Shown piece after piece: positions 48,501 to 62,464 of a stretch of DNA of 64,000 nt (position 1 is its first letter; each line of letters opens with the position of its first letter). This stretch comes from Pelomyxa schiedti (taxonomy: Eukaryota > Evosea > Pelobiontida > Pelomyxidae): contig JAHLWZ010000448.1 in the NCBI GenBank assembly GCA_020536535.1, positions 81,838-145,837 on the forward strand, read 5' to 3'. A program made the translations under genes and the position numbers. Below the pieces are notes generated by a model, which saw only the letters and a list, made by a program, of their open reading frames with translations, ran no database searches and was not told the origin of the DNA.

Positions 48501-51500
48501 TGGGTGCATCTACCCGCTGCATACCAACAACAACAGCGGCAAAAGCAACTGCAAGTGGGTCTTCTTTGTGGAACTTGCCACTTCACCAGCCAGTGATGCC
48601 CAGGCAGGATTTGGCTTCCACACAATGGAAGGCGTTCTTCAAAACATTCCCATTCTGAGTCACCTTCACCAACAGCAGCAGATCCCACAAAGCAGTCCTC
48701 CTCTTCCAATAGCAGCACCTCTGGAAATCATTGCAGATGACAACGCCAAAATCGTTGCCATTTTCCTTCATGCAAAGGAGGGAGGTGCAATGAAAGACCA
48801 CTCTGAATTCGTTCAGTCCCTCAGAAGGCTTGTCGAACAAGCAGATGGAGGTGGCGGTGGAGACTCTGCAGTTGCCGTGACCCCTGAGATGACGGTTCGT
48901 CTCCTTTCAGAGTTCCGACAAGCACACCCTGCACTTCAAGAGATGCAGAAGTTCCATCACTGTGTTGCACTCCTCGCAGAGAGGTGCAGGTGGATGTCCC
49001 AATTCGCTGCACAGCGTGCAAAGGAGCCCTCAGTGGAAGAAGGTTTGGTGTCCCTTTCGGACTTGTTCGCCATGTTTGTCGCCGAAAGTGTTAAGCTGTG
49101 CCAGCTCTCTCTAGACTGTGAGAATCTTGTCTTCATTGCCAGGCAGAAGAATCTCCACCACGTCACAAAGCCATGCGTTTTCCGGTTTTCGTCAGGAGCC
49201 AACAACGCCAAGGCTGACGCCCCCGAGCTTCCAGCGGGGCTCACATTGGTGGACCACAACGACCAGGCACAGCTCGTGAACAAGCTTTCGGAGGTGTTCG
49301 GGGTGAAGGATCTGGGAGAGCTTCTGACCCAGCAGAATTACATCCTCACTCCCGATTTTGCTTTGAAGCTGCTTCTCATCCACGACCACTACAAGTCTGG
49401 CCAGAACCTCACCTTGTGTGGAGGCACGGGTGTGGGCAAGACAGAGCTTCTCAACATCTTCAGTGTGATCATAAATGCTTCTGCTGATATCGTTCCCAAT
49501 ATGAATCGCAGGGTCCGCCATCTCATTGTTCAATCTCTCGAGGCCATTCCATCCACTCCCGAGATTGAGGACTGCTTGCAGATGTTGCGCAGTTCCGTTG
49601 GTTCTCTCACATCTACTGCTTTGGAGGAACTTGTTGAACAGATTTGCCATTTTCCATCTCCACAAGGCAACAGACATCCAAATCTCTTCCCGCTGTGGGC
49701 ATCACAGGTTGTGTCTCGAATAAAGCGCCAGCTGGAAATCATTAAAATAATTCAGTCCACCAAACTCATGAGAAGGGCACTGGATAGCTCATTCACCCAA
49801 CCTGCAGAGTTTCATTTTGAGGAGAAGGATGCTTACGTGGTGAGCAATGCAAAAGAACTTTCTAGATTGGTTGTTGAAGTTCGTGAGGCAAAATTTGATT
49901 CAATTTTCACCCGTATAAAAATGCACCAGCACATTTCTGTTGACCAGTTCAGGGACAAGATCTCCAAGGCACAACAGATGGTTCAGAAGCTCCCGGCAAG
50001 TGGAAGGATGGTGTGCTTCATTGACGAGTGCACATCCACATCTCTCCTTGGAATGGTGAAGGATGTGCTGTGCGACTCACGGCTCGATGGAGAGCCCATA
50101 TCACCACAACTCTTCTTTGTTGCTGCTCTGAACAAAAATGAGCTGGAATCCACAGGCTCACCCGATCAGCCGCAAGCAGCAGCAGTAGAAGCAGAAGTGA
50201 CGGCGGTGCCATCCCAGCGGCAGCAATCATCCAAGCGGGAGTTCGACTTTGTTGGAGTTCCGTCTGGGCTGGAAAAGGCGTTTGCTGTGAGGCCACCACC
50301 ACTCTCGTTGGAGCACTTCATCGTGGACTTCGGAAAACTTTCTGATCATCAACAGGAGAACTTCATTCACGGGATCATCATGTCACGGATCGAAGGCGCA
50401 GCAGGCACCCACAAAGAAATCACGAGCTTGATCCTGATGTCACAGAAATTTGTGAACAAAGCGCACATACATCGTGTGACAGCAAGCATCCGAGACATTG
50501 TTCGCACAGTGTCACTGTACAACTACTTCATGAAACACAGTTTCTTCTTGTGGCAGAAGGGACTCCCTGAACAGGAGTTGTATCGAGCCGATCCAAATTA
50601 CGAAAAGAAAATGCGTTCCTTGAATTGGCACAAGCACTGGCAATCTCTGGTTTGTGTTTCCTCCCCTCCTCCCCCTTCCCCGCCAACGTTGGCGGATTTC
50701 GCACTGACCCCTTGATAACAATATATTCTTTCTGTTTGCCACACAGGCTTTATCTGTTGCATTGTCATATTACTTCAGACTGCCTTCAAGCGACTTCATC
50801 AATCATGTTCTCCCAAACAGTTTGCGGGATGTTAATCATGGTGCTGGAACTGATTCTGTTGTTGAAGCATCAACACCTTGGAGTCGTGAGCAATATGTGG
50901 AAAGTTTACGTTCGTATCTACAATCAGATGCATTTGCAGATGTTCCTGAATACATCCTTCAGCTTGAGGACTTTGTTTCCTCTGTGCTGAAGCAGCTTTG
51001 CAGTAACACCCAACTTCCAGTTGGAATTGCCAAGACAAATGCTTTCCTGGAAAATCTTTTTTGCACAGTCGTTTGCATGGATGCCATGATTCCCCTTGTG
51101 ATTGTTGGACCACCGTATGTTTTTGAACTTGTATTGTCAGTGTGGCCTATTTTTTTTTTTTTTTATCCCTAGTAAATTCATTGTGACTCTGTGAATAAAT
51201 GAATTAATTCAATCGCACAGTGGATGCTCCAAGACATTGAGCTTCAAGATTGCCATTGACAACATGAAGGGTGACACTTCCATGAGCCCTTTTTATCAAA
51301 AGCTGCATCACATCTTGCCGTTTCGGTTCGTTCTGCCTTTTCTTCTTTTCCCCCACACTCATTTATTGATTGGCCTTTTTGTTGTACCCCAGGTATCAGT
51401 GCAGTGAGCGGTCAACTGACATGGAAATCAAAGATGTGTACAACTCTGCAATTGAAAGACAGAAAACCTTCCCTGAGAATTCCAATCAGATTTGCACTGT

Positions 51501-54500
51501 TCTTCTTGACGAAGTTGGGTTGCCAGACGAAAACCAGTCTCCACTGAAGGTTTGTTTGTTGTTAGTCAATATGATTCCTTATTTGTATTCTGTCTCAACT
51601 GACACCATTTCCCCCCCCCTCAGAGTCTTCATTACAAGTTGGACCACCCCAAAGTTTCATCCATTCTGCTTTCAAACAGGATTCTTGATGAAGCCAAAAC
51701 AAACAGGACGTTGATGTTACTTCAGAGTGAGCCACCACCAGATGACTTGGTAACTCTAGCTCAAGGTACTCACTTTCCCACCTGTCAGGTGAATTGGCAT
51801 ATCTGAATTACACACCACGCAACAGGTTGCATATTTGACAACGACACGGAAATTTCCGGTTTGTGTAAGGAATTCCTCCGTGCTCTCTGCGTTGCATACC
51901 AAGATGCAACCCTCATGAAATTCGGCTCTAAGTACCCCTCAAGATTCTTCCACCTCCGAGATTTTGTGTACTTCCTTCGCTTTTTGCGAAAGCACTCTGT
52001 TATGCAGCGGGCTACTGGGTCACCCATCTTTCAGATGTCCCGTGAAGTTGTGCTGCATGGGCTCAAGAGGAACTTTGGCGGTCTCGAGAAAGCACAGTTT
52101 TCCAAGCTCGTGGAGATGTTCTTTGATAGAATCAATGTGGCCCTCGCAAGGTTCCGTGAACTTCTGTGGAACGCAAGCACTTTGGATGAAAGGGGGGCCG
52201 TGGTTCAGAGCACAGATATTCCCATGATAAGGGAGAGTTTGGCTGAACGACTGCTTGACAGTGATGATCCAAATACAGCACCTTTCCGCTACATCATGCT
52301 GGTAAACCAACACTCCCTTTCATATTAATTTAACTTTTCGTTTTGTTTTAGTTGGACCCAACAGAAAATGAAGCTGCAGTCTCACTTCTCTTTGATCTGA
52401 AGCTGTGTGATCGAGCAACCACTTCAGTTTGTTATGTGGGGGACTTTGCAGATGACCGCGATCAAAGAGTCAAGGCGGCCATCATTGAGAAAGTGAAGAC
52501 AGCAATGGAAAGAGGTCTGTATTTAAGAATTTTATGATTGGTTGAAATGGGGAAACCAGCATCATTTTAGTGGGGATCCATCGATAAACACACACTTCAT
52601 TCTTGTCGTTTTTAAAAAACCAACTAAAAAACAGGTGAAACTGTTCTTCTTGTCAACTCGACGAGCATCCATAGCTCGTTCTATGACGTTTTCAACCGCC
52701 ACTACACAGTCATTCCACGAAGCCAAGCTGACATCAGCAAAGACCCAACCAAGAACCCAAGCACTCGATGCTGCTACGCCAACATCGCCGCGGGGTCGTT
52801 TTCACAACCGTGCCTCGTGCACAACGACTTCCGCCTCATTGTCCACGTTCCAAAGTCCATGCTCCGAAGCATTCCAGCGCCGTTGCTCAACAGGTTCGAG
52901 AAATACACTCTGGGAGTGGACGATGCCCTGCAGGACCATTTTTCTCGGTTCCGACTGGATCCTCTTCAGGTGGAAGGCGCGCAAATGCACCCTTTCGAAG
53001 TGCTGAAAAACGCAGCCATGCACATGGTGCAAGAACTCCATGTGAAATCTTCCAACTCCCTTCTATTTTATGGGCTTCACGCACAAGAAACAGTGAGCTC
53101 GTTGATACTCACTGTTGCTGAGTACACTCAGACAAAGGCAGTGGAAGCAAGAAGATCAAAGACGAAGACAGTGGAGGTGAGGCCAGATGGAAATCCACAA
53201 GGAGAGGCGAACATTGGCCACCATGAAGAAGGGCCATCACAACAATCACAACCACAAGACGAAGAAGCCCAGAACACATTCAATTGCAACGCAGTTATTC
53301 CTCAATTCCCACCTGTTCTCAGTGCATCCACTCTTTCAGAAAATTCCAACAGCACTTCTGCTTCTTCCAATGCTGCAAACACCACAACCAGCACGGTTGC
53401 CACGGCTGGCACAGAACCCCACTCAGAAGCAACAAAAACAGCAGGAACTGATAACGTGTTTGCAGAACCAAGCCACTGGGAAACAAACATCAGGGAATAC
53501 ATTCGCAAAATAAACTTCCACCTGTTGAAGCTCGGAAGGCCAGAGTCAATGTACTTGTGCAAGCGTATTCCCAAAATATATTTGAGAGAGTACCTTCTCT
53601 CCCAAGAGCACTTCTCAATTTACCGATTTCTGGAGCAACTTTGCAAAGCTTCAGCAAGTAACAGTGATGACCCAACCAAAACTGCTGTGATGTCACAGTA
53701 TGCATCCAAGTGGTGTGTGTTCACTCGAACAAGTGCAGAATTGCTCAAGCTTCCTCATGACGAACAGTTCCACAGCGTGATTTGCAACTCAATCGGGGTG
53801 GCGAGCGGAAAAGGTGGTGGAAGAACTGCCAAAGAATGTCTGCAAGTGTTTTCCCTCTCCGAGATATCTTGCAGCCAGCAGTGCAGCGATCTCGTGAGTG
53901 CCTTCTGCTCGTCAGAAACGCACCAGCTCCTGATTTGCCTTGCGGACCTCACGGTTGTCACCTCTCATCAAATCAACTTTGTGAGGAACGAGATCAACGA
54001 GTGTTGGAAGAGATTGACACGACCGCGGATTGCGCTGGTCCTGCTGCATTACTCTCCAGAAACTGGGATCCGTTCAGAAAGCAGTTACCACGCCATATTC
54101 CGCAACGGTTGGGATTTCATGTACATCGACTCCCTTGGGATTGCACCAGGGAATGCAAAGATCAAAGCACATCCTGAAGCAAATCCATCACTCTGGATTT
54201 CTCAAGCTTACAATATTCATACCCATGGAGGAGGAAAGCCACAAAAACTAGATGAATCAAATGAGGCTGTTGCTTTCCGTGAACCATTCTTTGATCTTCT
54301 TCAACAATTTTGTGCATTTATGGGTGGATCTTTGCTGGGCGCAGCAGGTCTCAAAGATGAGTCCTTGACATTCTACTCGAGGCCAACATTTGCCAAAGGG
54401 CCAGTTATTGCTGGGAGCATACGTTTCAAAATTCTACAGGCTGCACTGACTCAACATCCACTCCTCTACGAAGGACTCCTGGAGCAGCTAAGCAGATCAT

Positions 54501-57500
54501 GGACTCCTGAATTTCTTCGCAAGCTCGTTCATGATGCCAGTGTGGAGCTGTATCGTGGCTCCTGTGTGCAGAGTTTTGTCAGCATCTTCAGTAATTCTTT
54601 CAACCACTTCCTCATCCCATTGATCCAAACCTGGCTCAAGATGATGCTTTCATCATATGGGCTCCAACCAGTCCTCTCCATTTTCACTTCACACGAGGAA
54701 AGTGTGTCAAGCAAACTGATGGAACTCGTGCACCTTGTTTACAAAACCATCGCTGTACCCCAGCTTGACAACAAGCTGCTCAGCAAGCAGCTTGTGCCCA
54801 CCGTGACAATCTCCAGGGTCTTTGAAACTCCATCAGAACTCCCATTCTTCGACCCCATATCCAACGTGCTGCAAGTGTATGTCAGCAAGGCTGCCAGTCT
54901 TCTGCGGAACTCAAAGCTGACATTTGATGTGCTTGAGGAAAAAGTGATCGAGATCATCAAGGAAAACAGAGCACTGAACAACGTTGTGGAACACATCAAC
55001 AGCAACCAGCAACTTTTTTCCATGTTCAAGCAAGATTTCTTGTTGCGGACGATGAAACAAACGAACTTGAGCTTCCCCAAATTCTCAGAGGCGACACAGA
55101 ACAAAGATCCCGAGGCGTGGTGCAACTTCGTCCACATCTTGATTGACATGATGTGCCACCTGAGCGGCGGCACGAGGTGCAGGGTGACCTCCCTTTTCGT
55201 GGCCAAAAGATTCCACGCCGACGACATCAACTACTTCAGGATGCTCCTTTATCCACTCCAAAATCTCAAGCCTTCCCTCGAAGGCCCAGAATTGCAGCTG
55301 CTCAGAAACATCCCTCGCAACATGCACTCCTCCAGTGCAGACCTGCACGAGGCACACATGAAGATGGGTTCCTGGGTGACTGAACAAATCACCATCATCC
55401 TCTGGGACCGGCTGATGGCGTTGCTGCAACCCTCGAAGTTTAGTCGTGATATGTTTATCAACTGGGGTCAGGCATACAGGCGCTTTTACACACACTTAAA
55501 ACCGAGGAACGAACTTGCGATCCTTCTTTCGAACAGTTACCCCACCTTGCTCAAGATCGATGCCATGAGGGTCCTTTTCTTGTTTGTGTTGAACATCGAC
55601 CCACAACAGTTTGAATCTTCTTTGAGATTCTTGCAGTACAATCCAAACATTGCCAGTGTGATGGAACAGCATTCCAAGTCTCAGTATCTTCCAGGCAACA
55701 GATTGATTCAGGGTTTGCTATTGGCAATCAATTTCCTGCCCCCACTTGCAGATCAAGCAACACCACTTGAAGAGCACAGCTTTCGTGCTGTAACAGAATA
55801 TTATCTGATGGACCCCACACAAACAGTTGGAATCAGTACCGACTCTGAAGAAAATTTGAAAGCCTTTCTGATGGTTTAGATTCTTTCTTTTGAAATTTTC
55901 CAAGGCGCACTCACATTGTCATAGATTTGCCGGGGAACCTTTCAGCACTCCAATGCTGCCCTGGTTGAGTATTGCAAAAAGATGAGCACCAATTTTGGAT
56001 GGTGGATGAATGTGCTGAATTCTTGGATCCTGTCCAAGCCTTATCAATGGATTGTTGATTCTTATCAAATAATATCTGCAGTATTCTCCCTACCTTTTTT
56101 TCTGCACTAATACTCTTTCACACCCAAAAGTTGATAGCCGAATACAAAACTGTAAACAAACCATTCAAGTATAGCTTCAGACCTGATTTGCTCTGTCCAA
56201 CCCCAGGTGAAAGTGCCACTTCCCTTGAATACGCACTTTTCCACATACTTCTGGCTGCCATGTGTGGTAGGAAGGAGGAAAAAGAAGACCCCCACCTTGA
56301 GGGAAATACAGAAACAAGAAACAATGGAACTGCGGGACAATCCAACAATCAGGATGCAAGACTCAAGGACCCTCACCATAAAGATACTGTTTCTGAGAAA
56401 GATCCCAACCATGAAACAGGCAGACAAAAACAGTTCTCTTTTCCCTTTTATCAGCTCCAGGATGCTCTTGCTTTTTACCAAAGTATACCACTGAACTTCG
56501 AAAATGGTTTGTGCCACCTCTTCCGGTATCCCCCTCATTCCTTTATTCGAGGTGCCGAAGCTGTTTTCGCTGTCATGCAGAAGGCTGCCAGTGGTTCCAC
56601 TCTTCTCAGATTGGCAGCAGCAGGTTTGGGAGGTGAAAATGGCATCCAAGATCAAGTGAAAGCTATCGCTTCTGTAGTTAAAGAAGTAAGTTGTTTCCTC
56701 ACAGCATTGTACTCACCTGTTCCTTGAGATTTTTGATTCACCTTCAGCTCCCATTCGGTGCAAGGAATATTTCCTAAACCATATTCACAGTGAAGAAACT
56801 CTACTAACTTTATTGAAGTGCCTTCCTGCCCTCCAGCAATTGAACCTTACCGATTTGTAGAGTCCCACTTATTTTCTTTGTTTATATTTTGACTATTCTT
56901 CCCGTTTTTTTGTACAGCCACACTTCAGGTTCTGTGGAACTGGAAAAGGTGTATCACTTTCCATTCATGCTTCCAAGAAACAGCCCTGAATACAGGGGGC
57001 AGCGGGCAACCCTTTTAAGCAATCCAGATTTTAACTCCACAACTTTCCTGGACCTTGAGCGCATATTTGGCCTTGTCACCAGTGGAGCACAGGCGGGCAC
57101 AGCAGAGTTAATAAGGGTTCTCAAGAATGAACTATCAATACCTGAGACGCAACAGATACGAATATGTATGACCATATTCCTTCTCCACCCTTTATTTTTT
57201 GTCTTGATAATTACTCTAATGAAGATGAAATCAAAATGTGCCTTGTTCTCGTGGCTTATTACCAGTACTTTGTCAACAAAACACCTTGCAATGCCATACT
57301 TTCTGCGCTCTCGGAACTCAAGGGCACTCTCAGTCTCTCTGACAAGGAAATTCTCGCCTTGGACTTTCTTTCCACTGGCCCAAAGGATATCCCAGACATG
57401 GAGAACTCCATCCTGTATTCCTTTTCCAGGCAGTCTTATGAGAGCAAAGTTGACCAAACACTGGAGCACACAGTTGCCAGTAAGATCACCCCACCCCCAA

Positions 57501-60500
57501 CCCCAAAATGCGGCTCTGCACCAGAATTTATGCATTTGTAACCTGACATGATGAAATTTGACAGACTTGATGGTGAACATACTTGCAATCACCATAGCCT
57601 TGCCTGTGACAAACCACATGCACATGCGCATGTTCAAAATCGAGGCTTGTGATGGAACCCTGTGCCCTGGGTCAGGTTAGAACACACAACACTTGGGTTC
57701 CCAACGTTCCTGTTCACTGATAATAATACTACTCTTCAGGCTACCACCGAAAAAATAAGGACTGCGGTTTTCAAATGTACAAAGGCAAACTCCACGATCT
57801 TGCAGCTGACCCACCAATCATGAGAAATAGCGCGCCGTAACATTCCTTGAATAATAACAACAATAATAAGCAATACTGACAGTAATAATCAGCAACTTTT
57901 TCAAGAAACTGACAATAAGAAAACAGACACAGATTTGCGTTGAATACAATTACTTGGTGCTCTTTCTGTTGGGCACTTATCTTAGACCCTCAAGGGCACA
58001 TGAAAGCAAAGAACTACAGGGACACTTTCTTGAACTGCCTTGAGGATGTCAAGAATACAAACTTGGCACATAAAATACACGGCTACATTCACAATCGGGC
58101 ACTGGGGTTCTTCCTCGAACTCGAAAATGACGGAGAATTCCGTCAACAGGTCCGGCCTTTTTTTTTTTTTTTTTTTTAACATATCCATCCATCATCGAAC
58201 ACATTTAAAATGCATCGTCAAACTTCTAAAACAACAATTTTTCTCATTCCTGTCATGCAGCATATTGATGCAAGTCACTTCATAACCGAAGCACTTCTTC
58301 TCATTTGGCAGGTGTGATGAGTGCATCTATTGTCCCATTGAAGATAACCAGTTCCACACAGCACATGCATGCGAACCCAAACGATCCATGCTTGCCACAG
58401 GGGGGGATTTACCGCGATGCAGATAAACCCAAAGTTGTTGAATATGAAAATATGATTCAAAAAGTGTTTGATGTCATCCAAGCCAAGTACGATCTTCTGA
58501 AGAGTGCCTTCTTGAAAGCAAGAGAGGTTGAATGCACAACTTACTGAGTGGGTTTCTTCCTAACCACAGAGCAGGACACTTCGCCATTTAAAACCATTGT
58601 GACCCTTCGCTCTGAGCAAGCCAAGATGTTACCATCTCTCATCGTTTCATGGGACCTGTTCTCTGAGTTGGTCGCCAAGACCTCCGCCAGCGAACTTCTC
58701 CGCACTTTTATTGACGTGAGACCCAAATTGCGTGCTGTCAGCAAAATCCCAGAGCTGGTCCACTATTACAAGTTTCTCAATGAGGCCTTCAGTCCTTTCC
58801 TCTTGGGTAATTTTTTACAAAGACTTCAATCGTGTTTTAACCTATGAATAGAAGATGACGTGAATCTTCCAATGCCGGATTGCATTCAAAAGGTGATGAC
58901 GACAAATGCCGAGCTTGCTAATACAATGAAAGCGGAATTCCAGAAATTTCTTTCTGCCTGGGATGTTATTCACGACGCAATTGGTGAGATTGAAGGGTGC
59001 CCTCTCCAAATGGCTGAAAGGTGTGCACTTTTTCTTTGACCAAAAAAAATGAGCCTTTCATTTACGGGTCTTCCCTTTCATCCTTAAGGCGTTTCGAAGC
59101 AAGTGTTCCTGTTGTTGATGTGACAACGCCCTTTTCGGAATTTGTCAGTTTTCAGGACACTGGGAGGGGAGACATGATATACCGCATGATACACACCCTT
59201 TGCCACGAAATACAGAACAAGTTGTTGGCAGGTTACAATAAAACTTGGACTGGTATGCCCAAATTTTCACACTTTTCCTTGCTGATTTCATGTGTCCCAT
59301 CAGCTCCAGGTATCAATCCCTGTGAATTTGTGTGTGACAACACAGTGGCAAGCAATAACGTAGAGTTTATTCCTTACCAGACTGAAACAGGTATTGGTTT
59401 TTTTTGTTCTTTGTGTGTGCAGTTACCCATATATTTATACAACATTAAAAGAAAGAGTGCCTCTTCAATGATTTTAACTCTTCAAAAAGCTCTCTTGGTG
59501 ACAGGGGAGTCCTCTCCAAGGGAATTGGAATTTGCCCTTTCAAACTGCATGCAAATCTCAAATGATGGCTCAAGAGCAAATGTCACAGTGGATGACATCC
59601 AGCTGCATCGTCACGTATCAAACTTTTTTTTTTGTTATTACTTCTCTTTCTTCTGACTACTTTCACTTTCCCAGATCACAAGTCGATACCTCACCGGGAG
59701 GTGCTTTTTAATTGACGACAATCTGCGGCAGGTGTTTGTGTTCTTGCATCCTGAAGAGCAGCAGCAACAGCAGCAACCAGCTACAAATGAAGAAGCACAA
59801 GACCAAAAAAGCAGCAAGAGTGACCAGCAAGAATTGCAATTGGATCAGGCAGTTGCAAGGTAACGATTTTCAATGAGCCCTGGCACATCTTTAATTTCAT
59901 GTAAAAGGCTACCAGCAGCGAATTTCTCTGACCAAATTCCCTCATATCAGCGCCCTAAATTGGAAGTTGCCCTGAATGGTATTTTTCCCTTAGTTTTGCG
60001 TTCCCAACGTCTCAAATAAATACTTTAAAAGCCCAAACAGAAGAGCAGATCAGAGAGCTCATGCAGAATTGTACCCTGTTGCTTCAGGGACTACATCGAG
60101 AGATAAGGAACAATCCCACAGAGCCCCACCATGAACAAAACTTTTCTCTGTGTTGGCAAAAATTTCTGCCTTCCAAAGCCATCCCAGAACCGTTCCACAC
60201 TTTGAAATCGCAAAGAGTGTCCGTGATTGGAACTCTGAGCTCCATTGTGCTGGATAAGTTTAAGACAAAGCAGTGGCTGTTTTCTGGCATTGGTACCAGG
60301 TTTGAAAGTGCGCCTGCAGCTTCATTGCAGCAAGAACTCGACTCGAAGATAAAAAAGGTCAGCTCTCATTTTTTGTTAATGACCGACCCTTTTGCGTGAC
60401 CAAAAACAGATCACCACAGAAGCAAGTTTTGGGGAAGTGAAGAAGCTTTATGCAGTTGTCTCTGCCATATGCCGTGTCTTCACAAGAGAGCACGTCACAG

Positions 60501-62358
60501 TTCATCCACCACTTACACCTTTGAGGAATCTCTTTGGGGAAGCTGAATCTTTGCCCGAAGGAATCACCAAACTTGAGGTCGACGATTTTCTCTCTGATTT
60601 TAAGGTGCAACATTACTGCTTTTTCATGAGGAAAGTTCATACACTTTGTGGTGATTTGCTTGTGGAACTATCCGCTCGGGTACTTCCACTCCAAAAAGTG
60701 CTGCAAACTAACCCCAATGAAAGGAAGTGGAAGGAGACTGTGTGAGTATTATTTTCCTTTTATTACTCCTCAAATCAAATCAAACTTAAACATTTAGTAC
60801 CAAGAACCAGTACCAAATATCAAATTGGCCAAAGGACAGTCTGAGTTTGAAGAGGGAACTCCCCCTCACACTGGAGAGGAGAATTCAGGAATTGTAATTT
60901 GCCCTCTGGTCACTGCCCCCGAAGGTACAACTGAATTAAATGCTCTGTAGGTAGTTATTTAAACTTTTTCCATGCACAGGTGATGTTGTTCTCACACAAG
61001 CAACATCCATTCCTCACTCTGATATCGAATCCACAAAACAAGAAGCCGATAAAATTGTGAAGCACGTAAAAGAAATCGCGGATATCAGCAAGCTTACTTC
61101 CCTTGTTGGAAGAATAAATGACCATTTGACTTCTGTTCATCAACAAGAAATCCCCGAGGGTGGTGAATCAATCCGGATTCGCCGAATGGTGGCGGAATCC
61201 GTTGGGCGCATCACTAGCAATCTTAAGGACCTGAGTTGTGACACAACCGTAATCACCGGGAAACTCAACCAAATCGTCACTGTTTCCGATGAAATAAACC
61301 AGAAGATACAAAGCGCTCAGGAAACGGAAGCCGCTGCAGCTCTCAACGAATTGAAAAATGTGGAACAAACCGCCACAGAATGGTTGCTTAAGCTTGATGA
61401 AATGTGTGCTAAGATGGAAGTACTTGAACGTGAGGCCAGCGATCTCAAGTTAAATCCCTTGCCTCAACCAACAGAAACGGTCACCGCCGCTTCGCCGCCC
61501 AACCTCAACGAACTTCCGCCACCCCTACTACCTGAGAAACCTCCCGCCAACCGTCCAGCAACACCTCCGAAGCAACCAGGGGTGTTCCAACCACCCTCAC
61601 TGCACCCACCTCTAGCAAGTGTGACCTCAACGCCGGGTCCTCAACCATACCAGCCACCACCACCTCAACACTACCAGCCACAACCACCACCACAGCCAAA
61701 TATGTCGCGGCACCCCCTGCCCCCGCTCCCCCAAGCCACGCCCACCACAACCCTCCCTTCACAGGGGTCGCCGCTTCCTCCTCCCGGCATGCCAACACGG
61801 CCACCACCAAACCCGCAACTTTACTCATCACAGCCTAGTAGCCCTCCTCCCGCCAACCTCCCGCCTCCGCCTCATAATATTCCCCCCGTATCGTATTCGA
61901 TAGGCCCCCAGCAGTTCATGAACTCCCCTCCCTTGTATCATCACCCTTCCCCTACCCCTGCCTTTGTCCCAAGCGTTCCACCAACTCAGTACCGCTACAC
62001 CAACCCCCCCATTATGAATCACCCACAACCACAACCACAACCACCACAGCAGCAACCACAACCACCCTATGCCCAACACCCTCCCATTACTTCCCTACCT
62101 CCCAACATGCCCCTCCCCCCTCTATATCACACCCCCAACAACTTCATTCCACAAACGGGTCCCTTGCCTCCACTGAACCCTACAGGGAGGGTAATGCCAT
62201 TACCTCCGGCTAACTACAACAACCAACCAATGCCAATGATGCCAATTCCATTTCCAGGACAACCACACCCGCCTGTCTCACAACCAAACATTGTGAGTCT
62301 TCCTACTCACAACACGCCTGTGATGCCCCCACCACCTCCATTCAATAGACGCCCCTAA
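39575..62358 (+). CDS. RNF213: Giant RNF213/mysterin-like AAA+ protein with Pro-rich ends
   Basis: The ATG at 39575 starts a Gln/Pro-rich N-terminus (~250 residues), then helical exons from 40360. The dynein-like core lies at about 47.9-55.9 kb: P-loop GPRCGKST (~48140), P-loop GGTGVGKTELL (~49430) with FIDECTSTS (~50020), P-loop GPPGCSKTLSFKI (~51230) with Walker B-type CTVLLDEVGLPDE (~51500) and SNRILDEAKTNR (~51680), then CCYANIAAGSFSQPCLVHND and FRLIVHV..PLLNRFEKYTL, which are characteristic of the RNF213 family. The C-terminal RNF213-like region runs to about 60.7 kb (IPELVHYYKFLNEAFSPFLL, RYLTGRCFLIDD). The last exon has coiled-coil sequence and a ~300-residue Pro-rich tail ending PFNRRP*. 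I find no C3HC4 RING and no secure RZ finger. RNF213 proteins are ubiquitin ligases acting on lipid droplets and intracellular pathogens. Dozens of short introns exist; several phases (56.7, 57.8 kb) are unresolved. A 1-kb tandem repeat interrupts the gene at 44.9-47.9 kb. Confidence 0.82.
40168..40230. repeat. Hexanucleotide (CCACAT)n repeat within coding sequence
   Basis: About ten CCACAT or CCACAC units lie in the first exon of the RNF213-like gene and encode an alternating Thr-Ser/Thr-Pro run (APTSTSTSTSTSTFTSTPTP). Confidence 0.9.
44878..44903. repeat. Poly-A tract of about 25 bases
   Basis: An unusually long homopolymer immediately before the exon that begins the tandem repeat region. 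The downstream exon (DERDYTTVVEFVQIFTW) follows within a few bases. Confidence 0.85.
44933..47894. repeat. Exact 1000-bp tandem repeat, about 2.96 units, inside the RNF213-like gene
   Basis: Sequence from 44933 recurs at 45933 and 46933 with a period of exactly 1000 bp and no difference I can find, including the A-tracts. Each unit covers an exon (EFVQIFTWVEEMHTMRLK), an intron, a short exon (VKQTIQQWKSAVKAAYQ), an intron, and a ~200-codon exon (EEPRLNFLTAKQLSAFGKLF to FVGVNEM). Units 1 and 2 end in a 49-nt inverted segment that breaks the frame. Only unit 3 continues into the downstream coding sequence (NEMAEELRSLLYQW). Confidence 0.95.
45891..45939 (-). repeat. 49-nt inverted segment at the first repeat junction
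   Basis: Perfect reverse complement of 45239-45287 by my reading. The same segment occurs at 46891-46939. It shares TGGC with the end of the preceding unit and ATTTGTT with the start of the next. Confidence 0.9.
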
Positions 62359-62464
62359 CGAAAAAACCAACAAGAGGAGTGACTGTTTGTGCTTTTTCTT
62401 TTATTTCTTGCCTACATGTGCAATTGCTTGCGCTTTCTTGTTCACGTGTCTCCAATAAACGTTA
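62359..62464. terminator. Convergent 3' ends with AATAAA polyadenylation signal
   Basis: The RNF213-like gene (+) and KDEL receptor (-) stop codons are 106 bp apart. AATAAA on the plus strand at 62454-62459 lies about 95 bp after the RNF213-like stop, so its transcript probably overlaps the receptor gene's 3' end. Confidence 0.5.

Noticed and set aside
53187-53513. Overlapping frame in the RNF213-like core
   Set aside because: The frame carrying the AAA-core sequence is continuous from 52.8 to 55.88 kb; this is a shadow.
57645-57770. Candidate RZ-type zinc finger (CPGSGYHRKNKDCGFQM)
   Set aside because: Spacing is off by one and the second Cys/His half is absent, so I do not call it a zinc finger. 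It more likely belongs to another part of the RNF213-like C-terminal module.
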